Assembly (NCBI GenBank): GCA_964619675.1
Contig: CAZUEO010000024.1
Location: 1-38,377 of the forward strand
Length of the DNA stretch: 38,377 nucleotides
Source of the DNA: JAPLMW01 sp964619675
Lineage (GTDB): Bacteria > Planctomycetota > Phycisphaerae > Sedimentisphaerales > UBA12454
Direction: 5' to 3'
The translations under genes and the position numbers were made by a program. The notes beneath the pieces were generated by a model that worked only from the letters and a program-made list of their open reading frames with translations, did no database searches and was not told the origin of the DNA. Shown here in pieces: positions 8,143 through 16,578 of the stretch (within the stretch, counting starts at the first letter, position 1; the number at the start of each line of letters is the position of its first letter).

Positions 8143-9369
8143 ATGCCCGGAATGTTTTACTCATTGCAGGAAGTTATAGACAAGCTCGGCAAAACCGAGG
8201 CTGAAATTAAAGCCCTGGTCAGAGAGGGAAAACTCAGAGAATTCAGAGACGGCGCAAAACAACTTTACAAGGTCGAAGATGTAGAAGCGATTGTAATCAC
8301 GCCAAAAGGAGACACAGCCGTACTCGACGATTCGCTGCAATTAGCTATCGATGAAACAGGTGAAGTATCCCTCGCACCGGAAGAGCTCGATGTGCTGATG
8401 AAAGAGGATACCGGCAAAAACGAATCGAAATTCAAACTCGATGAAACCGGTGAACTGCCGGCCGACGAAGTTTTGGACAAATCCGGAAAATCGGGTATTG
8501 AATCCATTTCAAAGGGAGATACAGACAAGCCGCAACAGGACGCTGTACCTGCCGAAAGCACCGATATATTCTTAGAACCGACGGAAAAACAGAAAACAAC
8601 GGACGAAGATACTAAAATCTCGCTAAGCGGAGATTCCATAAATGTGCTCGGGGACTCAGACACCGAATTTAAGATAAGCGAGGATACCAGCGGCGAGACA
8701 AAACTCGTAGAAAAAGGACCAAAATCGCTGGACGAAAAGGGCCAGGATGAAATGAGCATGGCTAGACTCGACGAAGATGTAAATCTTGAGGGTGTTAGCG
8801 GAAGCGGCTCCGGACTGCTGGACCTGTCCCTCCAGGCAGACGACACTTCACTCGGAGCTGTGCTTGACGACATATACCCTGAAAGTCCTGCCGTACCGGC
8901 TGAACAAACCCCCATCGTACCAGGCGCTGCTGTGGCCCAGGAAGCCGAAAAAATCTTCGAACAGGCTGAAGAATCCCAGCCGATGGAGCAGGCCGTAACA
9001 GCCGAAACCGCGGTTGCACCGGCTGCCGCAGCAATCATCGCAGAGCCGCCGCCTGATGCTGCCAGCAATACCTTTGGTATAACGCTTTTTATACCGCTGA
9101 TAGTCCTGATTTACACTGCCATCGTGATTGCCTCAGGCTATAAGCCCATATTAGACCTGAAGATACTGTCCACAATAGAACCAATCATCTGGTATGTAGT
9201 AGGCGGGACAGCAGGACTGGTTATCCTCATCGTACTTATCGGCTCATTCATAGGCCGAAGCGGCACAAAACCGCCAAAAGCCAAAAAGCCAAAGCCGGTA
9301 AAGGAAAAAAAGGTTAAAAAAGAGAAAAAAGCTAAAAAAGAAAAAGAAACACCCGCCAAGGAAGGATAA
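8143..9369 (+). CDS. Membrane-anchored protein with N-terminal MerR/excisionase-like HTH and acidic linker
   Basis: 408 aa in three parts. Residues about 1-52 form a MerR-like/HTH_17 DNA-binding domain (YSLQEVIDKLGKTEAEIKALVREGKL...YKVEDVEAI). Residues about 53-300 are an acidic, low-complexity linker with repeated DETGE (IDETGEVSL, LDETGELPA) and later Ala/Pro/Glu-rich sequence. Two transmembrane helices (about 305-327 and 347-372) follow, and then a strongly basic Lys-rich tail. With two membrane spans the HTH and tail would both face the cytoplasm. AGGAATG precedes the ATG. I do not know a characterised homologue; HTH_17-plus-long-tail proteins occur in planctomycetes. A role as a membrane-tethered DNA-binding protein is inference. 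Confidence 0.75.
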   Translation: MPGMFYSLQEVIDKLGKTEAEIKALVREGKLREFRDGAKQLYKVEDVEAIVITPKGDTAVLDDSLQLAIDETGEVSLAPEELDVLMKEDTGKNESKFKLDETGELPADEVLDKSGKSGIESISKGDTDKPQQDAVPAESTDIFLEPTEKQKTTDEDTKISLSGDSINVLGDSDTEFKISEDTSGETKLVEKGPKSLDEKGQDEMSMARLDEDVNLEGVSGSGSGLLDLSLQADDTSLGAVLDDIYPESPAVPAEQTPIVPGAAVAQEAEKIFEQAEESQPMEQAVTAETAVAPAAAAIIAEPPPDAASNTFGITLFIPLIVLIYTAIVIASGYKPILDLKILSTIEPIIWYVVGGTAGLVILIVLIGSFIGRSGTKPPKAKKPKPVKEKKVKKEKKAKKEKETPAKEG

Positions 9370-9484
9370 ATTCAAACAATTTCAGCTATTTTTCTCTGGC
9401 TTTTACTGCCGTGCAGGGGTAGATTCATACTCAATTGTTTTGCCGAAATAAGGGATTTTTTTCTTGTCAGGAAAGGACATAAAA

Positions 9485-10273
9485 ATGCAGGTCTCCAAAT
9501 TCACTTATAGATGTATTGCTCTCGTAACAATCGCGCTTATCCTGAGCGGATGTATATCACAGGAAAAATACGACGATTTGAAACTGCGAAACCGCAGCCA
9601 GCAGCAGAGAATAGACGAGCTCGAGAGCCAGCTCAACGTAACAAAATTAAAACTCGCACAAACCGAAAAACAGCTTGCTGAAGCACAGGAGACCGGCGAT
9701 GCGGATATCGATGCTTTGAATAAGAAAATCGAAGCGCTCCAAAACGATATCGATAAGAAAACCGCCCTTATAGCCAAGATGCAGGCCGAACTCGTCAGGG
9801 GCGGGGTCGCCCTACCGCCGGAACTGGCAAGCGCGCTCGAAAAATTCGCCGCCGCAAACAGCGATATGATTACCTTTGACGAGGCAAGTGGAATGGTCAA
9901 ATTCAAAAGCGACCTGCTCTTCGAAAAAGGAAGCGATATCGTTGCTTCTAAAGCCGCAGGACCCATTAAAAAACTGTGCGGAATAATCAACTCCAGAGAG
10001 GCTGAAGGATTCGATATAATTATCGCAGGCCATACCGACGACATACCAATCAGAAAATCAGAAACGATGCGTCTGCATCCGACAAACTGGCATCTGTCCG
10101 CACACAGGGCCATCGCAGTGGAAAAAATGATGGAGACAAGCGGCGTAAAACCGACACGTATCAGCATCAGAGGTTTTGGAGAATACCGGCCGTTCGAAGC
10201 CAACAAAGCAAATAAAAAAGGAAATCCAAAGAACAGACGCGTCGAGATATATCTTGTGCCGGCAGGAACATAA
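9485..10273 (+). CDS. OmpA/MotB-domain peptidoglycan-binding lipoprotein
   Basis: 262 aa from ATG 9485. A TTG at 9464 in the same frame is possible, but AGGAAAGGA lies directly before the ATG, so I prefer the latter. A signal peptide ends in the lipobox LSGC, so it is lipid-anchored. A long coiled coil (about residues 30-100, LKLRNRSQQQRIDELESQL type) leads to a C-terminal OmpA domain. That domain contains the peptidoglycan-binding signature (AGHTDDIPI, then HLSAHRAIAVEKMM, ISIRGFGEYRP, NRRVEIYL). The predicted role is to tether the envelope to the cell wall. It is 115 bases after the HTH membrane protein. Confidence 0.9.
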   Translation: MQVSKFTYRCIALVTIALILSGCISQEKYDDLKLRNRSQQQRIDELESQLNVTKLKLAQTEKQLAEAQETGDADIDALNKKIEALQNDIDKKTALIAKMQAELVRGGVALPPELASALEKFAAANSDMITFDEASGMVKFKSDLLFEKGSDIVASKAAGPIKKLCGIINSREAEGFDIIIAGHTDDIPIRKSETMRLHPTNWHLSAHRAIAVEKMMETSGVKPTRISIRGFGEYRPFEANKANKKGNPKNRRVEIYLVPAGT

Positions 10274-10310
10274 TTCCAATTTCATAAGCCGCAAGCGGCC
10301 AACGGAAGGA

Positions 10311-10372
10311 AGGCTTGGGGGATAAACTACCGGGCAAATTGGGTAAAAAGGTTTACAAACCCCTGCAAGCCT
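10311..10372 (+). other. Possible structured leader upstream of ligA
   Basis: AGGCTTG plus GGGG (10311-10321) pairs with CCCC plus TG bulge plus CAAGCCT (10360-10372). Smaller stems (GTAAA/TTTAC at 10343-10356, TACC/GGTA) fit inside. The multi-branched shape could be a regulatory leader. It does not match any riboswitch consensus I can recall well enough to name. A separate GCCG-CAAG-CGGC hairpin lies at 10288-10299. Confidence 0.35.
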
Positions 10373-10425
10373 GATGTTATATCGCAACTTGCAAAAAAAC
10401 CCTCCACAGCGTAACATTATCCGTT

Positions 10426-12411
10426 ATGAAATCGGCCATTGAACAAAAAATCCAGTCGCTAAGACAGCAAATCAGAAAACACGATTACCTCTACTACGTA
10501 CTTAATCAGCCGCAAATACCCGACCAGGAATACGACCGATTATTTAATGAACTCAAAAAGCTCGAACAACAACATTCTCAGCTTATAACACCGGACTCGC
10601 CCACACAGAGGGTCAGTGACAAGCCTATAGAAGGCTTCACACAGGTAAAGCATGCCATCCCAATGCTGAGTATCGATAACACATACAGCGAAGAAGAACT
10701 GAGAGACTTTGACCAGAGAGTCGCAAAAGGACTGGGGACAAAAAACTACGGCTATGTTGTCGAACTGAAAATTGACGGTCTTGCCGTGAGCCTGCGATAT
10801 GAAAAAGGCATACTTGCACTGGCAGCCACCAGAGGCGACGGCACAACGGGAGATGATGTTACAAATAATATAAGAACAATAAGAGCCATACCGCTGTCGC
10901 TCGAAGGCGATGTGCCTGATGTGCTGGAGGCCAGAGGCGAAGTATATATGCCGAAAAAGGCATTTCAAAAACTAAACGAAGAAAGAGAAAAGCAGGAACT
11001 GCCGCTCTTTGCAAACCCGCGAAATGCAGCGGCAGGCTCATTAAAGCTGCTCGACGCGAAAATCACAGCGAAAAGAAATTTGTCATTCTTTGCTTATGCA
11101 CTGGGCGAAACAAACAAACCTTTTGCAAAAACACATTATGAAAGCCTTGAAAAATTCAAGAAAATCGGGTTACCTGTCAACCCAAACATAAAAAAAGCGG
11201 CTGATATCGACGAGGTGATTGAAATATGCAATCAATGGGAAAAGAAACGATTCAAGCTGGATTACCAGATTGACGGCATAGTTATCAAAGTTAACCGATT
11301 TGACCAGCGTGATGTCCTCGGCGCAACCGGCAGAGCGCCAAGATGGTGTATGTCATATAAATACGCTGCCGAGCAGGCACAGACAAAAATTTTGTCGATA
11401 GACGTGCAGGTCGGCAAAACAGGAAACCTGACGCCTGTGGCAAATCTTGGGCCGGTACAACTTGCAGGCACAACCGTAAAAAGGGCAAGTCTTCATAACT
11501 TTGACGAAATTGACCGGCTTGACGTCCGCATCGGCGATACGGTAATTATAGAAAAGGCAGGCGAAATCATCCCGCAGGTCGTCGAAGTAAAAAAAGAATT
11601 CAGACCCGCAGGTGCAAAATCGTTTAAGCCGCCTGTGAAATGTCCCGAATGCGGCACAAAAGCAGAAAAGGATGAAAACGGCGTTTATATAAGGTGTATG
11701 AATGATTATTGCCCGGCCAAAGTAAAAGAACAAATCAGGTATTTTGCCGCCAGAGACCAATTGGACATTGAAGGATTAGGGCCTGCAATTATAGACCAAT
11801 TGGTAGAAAAAAAATTAGTTATAGAACCGGCAGACTTATATAAACTCGCAAAACAGGATTTACTAAAACTTGATCGTATGGGCGAAAAGAGCGCTGATAA
11901 CCTAATTAAAGCCATTACAAAAAGCAAAACCAGAAACCTGGCCAGAGTTATTGCAGGGCTTGGCATACAGCACGTGGGCATTCAGGTCGCTGAAATACTG
12001 GCTGACAGATACAGCTATCTTGGACAGTTAATGCAGGCAAAACAAGAGGAACTCGCTGAGATTGAGCAAATAGGACCAGTAATTGCAAAAAGCATACACG
12101 ACTATTTTACAAAATGGCGCAAGCGTACTGAAGACTTGCTCAAGTACCTGAATCCGCAAACGGAAAAAGCAACGTCGTCGAAAAAACTGGCCGGCAAAAC
12201 CTTTGTCGTTACAGGCACGCTTGAAAACTTCAGCAGAGCAAAAATCGAGCAGACAATAAAACAGCACGGCGGGAAAGTCTCATCGAACGTCAGTAAAAAT
12301 ACCGATTACGTCCTTGCAGGCGCAGAAGCAGGCAGCAAACTCGACAAGGCATTGAAATTGGGGGTTAAGGTGATAAACGAAAAACAATTTATGGCGATGC
12401 TCGAAAGATAG
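10426..12411 (+). CDS. ligA: NAD+-dependent DNA ligase
   Basis: 661 aa, close to the usual 670. The Ia domain begins with HDYLYYVLNQPQIPDQEYD. The adenylated lysine is Lys115 in ELKIDGLAV. An OB-fold follows, then a four-Cys zinc finger (CPECG ... CMNDYC, about residues 406-427), HhH repeats, and a C-terminal BRCT domain (about 585-660, GKTFVVTGTLENFSRAKIEQ). It seals nicks using NAD+ in replication and repair. All key parts are present. It heads a run of four genes with gaps of 2 bases, an ATGA overlap, and 4 bases, so ligA, the methyltransferase, ribD and the cofE-like gene are likely one transcript. Confidence 0.98.
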   Translation: MKSAIEQKIQSLRQQIRKHDYLYYVLNQPQIPDQEYDRLFNELKKLEQQHSQLITPDSPTQRVSDKPIEGFTQVKHAIPMLSIDNTYSEEELRDFDQRVAKGLGTKNYGYVVELKIDGLAVSLRYEKGILALAATRGDGTTGDDVTNNIRTIRAIPLSLEGDVPDVLEARGEVYMPKKAFQKLNEEREKQELPLFANPRNAAAGSLKLLDAKITAKRNLSFFAYALGETNKPFAKTHYESLEKFKKIGLPVNPNIKKAADIDEVIEICNQWEKKRFKLDYQIDGIVIKVNRFDQRDVLGATGRAPRWCMSYKYAAEQAQTKILSIDVQVGKTGNLTPVANLGPVQLAGTTVKRASLHNFDEIDRLDVRIGDTVIIEKAGEIIPQVVEVKKEFRPAGAKSFKPPVKCPECGTKAEKDENGVYIRCMNDYCPAKVKEQIRYFAARDQLDIEGLGPAIIDQLVEKKLVIEPADLYKLAKQDLLKLDRMGEKSADNLIKAITKSKTRNLARVIAGLGIQHVGIQVAEILADRYSYLGQLMQAKQEELAEIEQIGPVIAKSIHDYFTKWRKRTEDLLKYLNPQTEKATSSKKLAGKTFVVTGTLENFSRAKIEQTIKQHGGKVSSNVSKNTDYVLAGAEAGSKLDKALKLGVKVINEKQFMAMLER

Positions 12412-12413
12412 AA

Positions 12414-13166
12414 ATGAAAAAGCCGTATGAAAGACATGAAAATATATATAAGAGGATGAAAGAGAAAGGCATTCGCTCCTGGAACGAAAATCAACGCATA
12501 AAAGGCAAAACAGTTGATGCGGACACTAAGCGATTCTTGAACGATGCTCTTGCTCAACCATGGACGCCCAAAAGCGGCAGGGTAATTGAGCTTGGCTGCG
12601 GCACCGGCCCAATATTGAGGTGGATTTGCAAAAGGGATTTTGGCGGATTGGGTGTCGATGTCAGCAAAACGGCAATTGCTATGGCGAAAGAGCAGTCGAA
12701 GGGGTTAAAAATCAGATTTAAGCGGGCGGATATATGCAGAGGTGATGTTAAAATAGCCGGGAAATTTGATTTGGCGGTAGACGGGCATTGTTTGCATTGT
12801 ATTATCCGGTCTAAGGACAGAAAAGCGTTTTTTAAAAACAGCTTTAAGCTGTTGAAAAAAGGGGGCATTTTTATCGTAATGACTATGTGCAGTCCGGCGG
12901 ATAGAAGAATATTCTCGAATATGTGCGAGGGGCAAAAGCTGATAAACAATACTATTTATTCACCGTATGATAAAGCCAGGGAATATGAGGGCTTTATTAC
13001 GATTAATGGCCAAGATTATATGCCCGCTCGCAAAGTTCCGCATTGGAAAAGTATTTTGTCCGAAATACAAAAGGCAGGTTTTAAGATTAAGTTACTTCAA
13101 TATAACGAGGCGTCGGGACAAGAACCCTTCGGTAACCTTTCAGTGGCAGCGCTGGCGCAAAGATGA
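12414..13166 (+). CDS. SAM-dependent class I methyltransferase
   Basis: 250 aa. Motif I is VIELGCGTGPI (about residues 59-69), the acidic end of strand 2 is GVDVSKTAIAMAK, and a motif IV-like DLAVDGHCLHCI precedes FKLLKKGGIFIVMTM. These mark a Rossmann-fold methyltransferase of the Methyltransf_25/11 type. The substrate cannot be read from sequence. An N-terminal basic segment (YERHENIYKRMKEKGIRSWNENQ) is shared by small bacterial methyltransferases acting on metabolites. It starts 2 bases after the ligA stop and overlaps the ribD start by 4 bases. Confidence 0.85.
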   Translation: MKKPYERHENIYKRMKEKGIRSWNENQRIKGKTVDADTKRFLNDALAQPWTPKSGRVIELGCGTGPILRWICKRDFGGLGVDVSKTAIAMAKEQSKGLKIRFKRADICRGDVKIAGKFDLAVDGHCLHCIIRSKDRKAFFKNSFKLLKKGGIFIVMTMCSPADRRIFSNMCEGQKLINNTIYSPYDKAREYEGFITINGQDYMPARKVPHWKSILSEIQKAGFKIKLLQYNEASGQEPFGNLSVAALAQR

Positions 13167-14233
13167 TTAGTAACGATAAAAAGTATATGCAGATGGCACT
13201 GAGGCTGGCGCAGCAAGGCATAGGTTCGGTTGAGCCGAATCCGGCGGTTGGATGTGTTATCGTAAAAAACAACAAAATTATTGGCAAAGGTTTTCATAAG
13301 AAATTCGGCGGGCCTCACGCCGAAATAGATGCTCTTAAAAACTGCAAAAAATCCCCCGCAGGGGCAACAATGTACGTAACGCTCGAACCGTGTTGTCATT
13401 TCGGAAAAACGCCGCCCTGCACAGACGCCATTATCAAAGCAGGCATTAAAAAAGTCGTAGCAGCGGTAAAAGACCCGACAAAAAAAGTCAACAGCAAAGG
13501 ATTTGAAATCCTCAAGAAAGCAGGCATCGAAGTCAAAACAGATGTATGTAAAAAAGAAGCTCAATTACTGAACGCCCCATTTTTTAAATTTTCTCAAACA
13601 AACAGGCCGTGGATTATTGTAAAATGGGCACAAAGCAAAGACGGTTTTTTAGCTCGAAGCGACAAAAAACGATGGATAACCAGCCCGGCAGGCAGAAAAG
13701 ATGCCCACAAACTGCGAAAAAGAGTCCAGGCAATTCTCGTCGGCATAAACACAGTCCTTGCCGACGACCCAATGCTCACAGCAAGGCCAGATACTAGTAA
13801 ACAGCCATTAAGAGTCGTTCTCGACAGTCAGTTAAGAATCCCGATAAACTGCAATTTAATAAAAACGGCAAAAAAAACGCTTGTCTGTATATTTACAACC
13901 ACCAACAAAACAAAAATAAGACAAAAAGGCGTCGAAATCATAAAAGTCGGAAAATACAAAGGTAAAGTAAATCTCAAAGCGGTGCTTGCCGAGCTTGGAA
14001 AAAGAGATATTCAGCAAGTTCTCGTCGAAGGCGGAGAAAAGGTTGAAACAGCGTTCCTGAAGCAAAAACTGGCTGATGAAATTGCCGTATACACTTCAAA
14101 TGAAAAACTTGCAAAAAAAGGAAAAGTAAAGACTTCACAACCAATGAAAAATCTTTACAATTGGCTCGGAAAAAATTACAGAGATAAAAAACGATTCGGT
14201 AAAGATGTTTGCTTGAAGGGTCTTATAAAATAG
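13163..14233 (+). CDS. ribD: Bifunctional riboflavin biosynthesis deaminase/reductase
   Basis: 356 aa with two domains. The N-terminal zinc deaminase (about residues 5-145) has HAEIDAL and the paired-Cys motif EPCCHFGKTPPCTDAI. The C-terminal reductase (about 150-350) begins with WIIVKWAQSKDG, then ITSPAGRKDAHKLR, ILVGINTVLADDPMLTAR, and LVEGGEKVETAFL. It converts diaminohydroxyphosphoribosylaminopyrimidine to the ribitylamino-uracil phosphate precursor of riboflavin. The rest of the riboflavin pathway is not in the window. Its ATG overlaps the methyltransferase stop as ATGA, showing translational coupling. The next gene resembles CofE, and F420 is built from a riboflavin-pathway intermediate, so the pairing may be functional (inference). 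Confidence 0.96.
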   Translation: MISNDKKYMQMALRLAQQGIGSVEPNPAVGCVIVKNNKIIGKGFHKKFGGPHAEIDALKNCKKSPAGATMYVTLEPCCHFGKTPPCTDAIIKAGIKKVVAAVKDPTKKVNSKGFEILKKAGIEVKTDVCKKEAQLLNAPFFKFSQTNRPWIIVKWAQSKDGFLARSDKKRWITSPAGRKDAHKLRKRVQAILVGINTVLADDPMLTARPDTSKQPLRVVLDSQLRIPINCNLIKTAKKTLVCIFTTTNKTKIRQKGVEIIKVGKYKGKVNLKAVLAELGKRDIQQVLVEGGEKVETAFLKQKLADEIAVYTSNEKLAKKGKVKTSQPMKNLYNWLGKNYRDKKRFGKDVCLKGLIK

Positions 14234-14237
14234 CAGT

Positions 14238-15167
14238 ATGAAAAAAATCGAGCTTATATGCTTACGGACCATTCCGGAAATTCAGGCGGGTGACAACCTT
14301 GCCGAAATTATATGTAGTTGCGCCAAAAGCGAAAACATCGGCATAAATGAAAAAGACATTGTCGTATTGACAAGTAAAATTGTTTCAAAAGCCTTGGGCC
14401 TGACAAGAAAAAAATCAGATGTCAAAATAAGCAAAAAAGCACTAAAAATCTCAAAGAAAACCGGCAAAGACCCCATCTGGGTTCAGATGATTCTCGATGC
14501 AGGACACCAAATCGTACTCGTTATCCCGTTAAAAGGAGCGCTGACGGATTTTATAACCGCATCAAGTCATCAGGCTGATGACAGCCGAAAATTATGTGAT
14601 AACGAAAAAACCATATTCATAACAAAAAGCCCGACAGGCAGGATTTGTACCTGCGACGCGGGCATCGACGGCTCGAACCACCCGCCAGGAATCGTCAGCC
14701 TTATACCCGCTGACCCAGATGCTGAGGCCGCAAAAATAAGGGCTGAAATCCGGAAAATTTCAGGAAAAAATACTGCCGTTATACTCGCCGATACAGAACT
14801 AATTCCGCTTGGAACTATTGATATGGCTGTAGGCTCTGCAGGGATAAATCCCTGCTCGGCAAATTTCGGAAAAAAAGACAGGTTCGGAAGGTCAAAATTC
14901 GGCGGCATTGACCTAATCGCACATGAAATAACAGCAGCCTGTGCCCTGCTGTTCGGCCAAAGCAATGCGGGCGTGCCGGTCGTTATAATAAAAGGTTATA
15001 ATTACGAAGTGAGCGAAACGAAAAATATCGCAAACATGCTTTACTTCAAAGGCGGGCATAAGGGCTTTATGAAAATATTAAAGCACAGCTTCAGGGATTC
15101 CTCTTATGCGGTGGACAGCACCCTCGAAAAAATTATGTTCCGCATCGGCTCCTGGCTTATCCGCTAA
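14238..15167 (+). CDS. CofE-like (F420-0:gamma-glutamyl ligase family) protein
   Basis: 309 aa. Family features are IPEIQAGDNLAEII at the start, DIVVLTSKIVSKALG (about residues 40-54), CDAGIDGSNHPPGIVSLIPADPDAEAAKIR (about 139-168), and a metal/nucleotide region with ILADTELIPLGTIDMAVGSAGI. In well-known CofE proteins the last segment reads SDTxGRPWRxGxxDxAIG; here Asp and the following AVGSAGI remain but GRPWR is replaced, so it is a divergent member. CofE adds glutamates to coenzyme F420-0 with GTP. No other F420 gene is in view, so the real acceptor could be different. It begins 4 bases after ribD and its 3' end overlaps the convergent uvrC by 4 bases. Confidence 0.75.
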   Translation: MKKIELICLRTIPEIQAGDNLAEIICSCAKSENIGINEKDIVVLTSKIVSKALGLTRKKSDVKISKKALKISKKTGKDPIWVQMILDAGHQIVLVIPLKGALTDFITASSHQADDSRKLCDNEKTIFITKSPTGRICTCDAGIDGSNHPPGIVSLIPADPDAEAAKIRAEIRKISGKNTAVILADTELIPLGTIDMAVGSAGINPCSANFGKKDRFGRSKFGGIDLIAHEITAACALLFGQSNAGVPVVIIKGYNYEVSETKNIANMLYFKGGHKGFMKILKHSFRDSSYAVDSTLEKIMFRIGSWLIR

Positions 15168-16489
15168 GAACCGCCAAGGGTCCTTTTTTTACGCAGGATA
15201 TGATGATAATGCTGGGCAAATCTATGGGCCTCATCGCGGACATATTGCAGCAGCTTTTTGGCGGGACTGGTCGCGGGCAATTTCAAAGGCTCATCTTTGC
15301 CGGCGATGTAAATAATCTCTTCACGTTTGGCCAGCGCTGCGAGCTTTGGTTCAGCAACATTTAATTCCTTAAAAGCATCCTGTGCAGCGTGAAGCTGGCC
15401 GATACCACCGTCAACCAATACCAAGTCAGGCCAAAGCTCCTCGCCTGCAGCAGCGCGGCGGTAGCGGCGAACCAAGACCTCCTTCAGGCAGGCATAATCA
15501 TCTATGCCGCTGACTGTCTTGATTTTGTAGCGGCGATAGCCCGCCTTAAAAGGCCTGCCATCGATAAATCTTACCAGCGACCCGACTGTCTCCCGGCCCG
15601 CTATATGGGCTATATCAAAACCTTCTATTATGCGGATGGGATGAGGGCTGGCGAGAAGCTTTTGCAGTTTTTCAATGGCATGGGCGGGTTCAACTGCAAA
15701 AACCTCAGGCTGAACGTTTTCCGCAACAGTTCCTCTCTTATCAAGATTTTCAATTAAGCGGATTCTGTCGCGATACATTGCCGCCTTTTCATAATCCATA
15801 CGCCCTGCCGCCTCATCCATCTGCTTCTTTAATTGCCGTAAGACCTTTGACCGTTTGGAGTTAAGGAAGACTATCAAATCCTTAATAATTTTACGGTAAT
15901 CGGCTTTGTTTATGTAATCAGCGCAGGGCGCTGCGCATTGCTTTATGCTGTAAAGAATGCAAGGCCTGAAGAAACGGCGTTTATCATTCGACTTTTTTAT
16001 ATCGAGCCTGCAGGTGCGGAATTTAAATATTTTCTGAAGAACTGCAATCGCCAAACGCAAATCGCCTGCATTTGCAAACGGGCCAAATAAACGACTGCCG
16101 GCTTTTGGCCTGCGGGTTGTATAAACGCCGGGAAATTCATCACGAATAGTTATTTCAAGATATGGAAAAGTTTTGTCATCCGTAAGCTCCATATTATAAG
16201 GCGGACGAATATCCTTAATCAGCCGGGCTTCCTGCAAAACCGCATCAACCTCGCTTTTTGTCTCAAGGAAATCTACTAACCTGACTTTAGCAAGCATTTC
16301 AGATATCCACGGGCCGCGAGAGGAAATTATATCGGCAGAAGGCTGAAAATAACTGGCGACGCGAGAGCGAAGATTGCCGGCCTTGCCTATATAAAGGACA
16401 GTACCTTTCAAATCCTTCATAAAATACAGGCCCGGCCCCGCTGGAAATGTGCGAATTTCCTGACGAATTTTGTCAAACTTATCGGCCAT
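15164..16489 (-). CDS. uvrC: Short UvrC-type excinuclease subunit lacking the HhH tail
   Basis: 441 aa from ATG 16489; an in-frame TTG at 16525 would add 12 unlikely residues. The N-terminal GIY-YIG nuclease is present (GPGLYFMKD...GTVLYIGKAGNLRSRV). A Cys cluster (RPCILYSIKQCAAPC) and a UVR motif for UvrB binding (DYEKAAMYRDRI) follow. The RNase H-like C-terminal nuclease core (IEGFDIAHIAGRETVGSLV, then LVLVDGGIGQL) comes next. The protein stops at HRFAQHYHHILRKKRTLGGS, exactly where the linker to the tandem HhH DNA-binding domain begins in the usual ~600-aa UvrC. The stop therefore removes that domain cleanly. Both nuclease centres look intact. TACAAT (16502-16497) lies 7 bases before the ATG, so the mRNA may be leaderless. 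Confidence 0.92.
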   Translation of the reverse strand: MADKFDKIRQEIRTFPAGPGLYFMKDLKGTVLYIGKAGNLRSRVASYFQPSADIISSRGPWISEMLAKVRLVDFLETKSEVDAVLQEARLIKDIRPPYNMELTDDKTFPYLEITIRDEFPGVYTTRRPKAGSRLFGPFANAGDLRLAIAVLQKIFKFRTCRLDIKKSNDKRRFFRPCILYSIKQCAAPCADYINKADYRKIIKDLIVFLNSKRSKVLRQLKKQMDEAAGRMDYEKAAMYRDRIRLIENLDKRGTVAENVQPEVFAVEPAHAIEKLQKLLASPHPIRIIEGFDIAHIAGRETVGSLVRFIDGRPFKAGYRRYKIKTVSGIDDYACLKEVLVRRYRRAAAGEELWPDLVLVDGGIGQLHAAQDAFKELNVAEPKLAALAKREEIIYIAGKDEPLKLPATSPAKKLLQYVRDEAHRFAQHYHHILRKKRTLGGS

Positions 16490-16496
16490 ATATTTT

Positions 16497-16525
16497 ATTG
16501 TACCGGATATCCGCTTTATAAGCAA
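16497..16525 (-). promoter_or_regulatory. Promoter of uvrC, leaderless arrangement
   Basis: On the minus strand: TTGCTT (16525-16520), 17-base spacer, TACAAT (16502-16497). Only 7 bases separate the -10 from the ATG at 16489, so transcription should begin at or next to the start codon. Confidence 0.55.
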
Positions 16526-16540
16526 TTTGTCAAAACGGCC

Positions 16541-16568
16541 TTGTTAAATAAGTAATCCTTCTTATAAT
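16541..16568 (+). promoter_or_regulatory. Promoter of the glycosidase-like gene
   Basis: TTGTTA (16541-16546), 16-base spacer, consensus TATAAT (16563-16568). The ATG follows at 16579, leaving a predicted leader of only a few bases. Confidence 0.6.
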
Positions 16569-16578
16569 CGGGCTTATT

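Noticed and set aside
10311..10372. Cyclic-di-GMP (GEMM-I) riboswitch before ligA
   Set aside because: GGGCAAA is present, but the GACGCAAAGCC part and the tetraloop-receptor layout are not.
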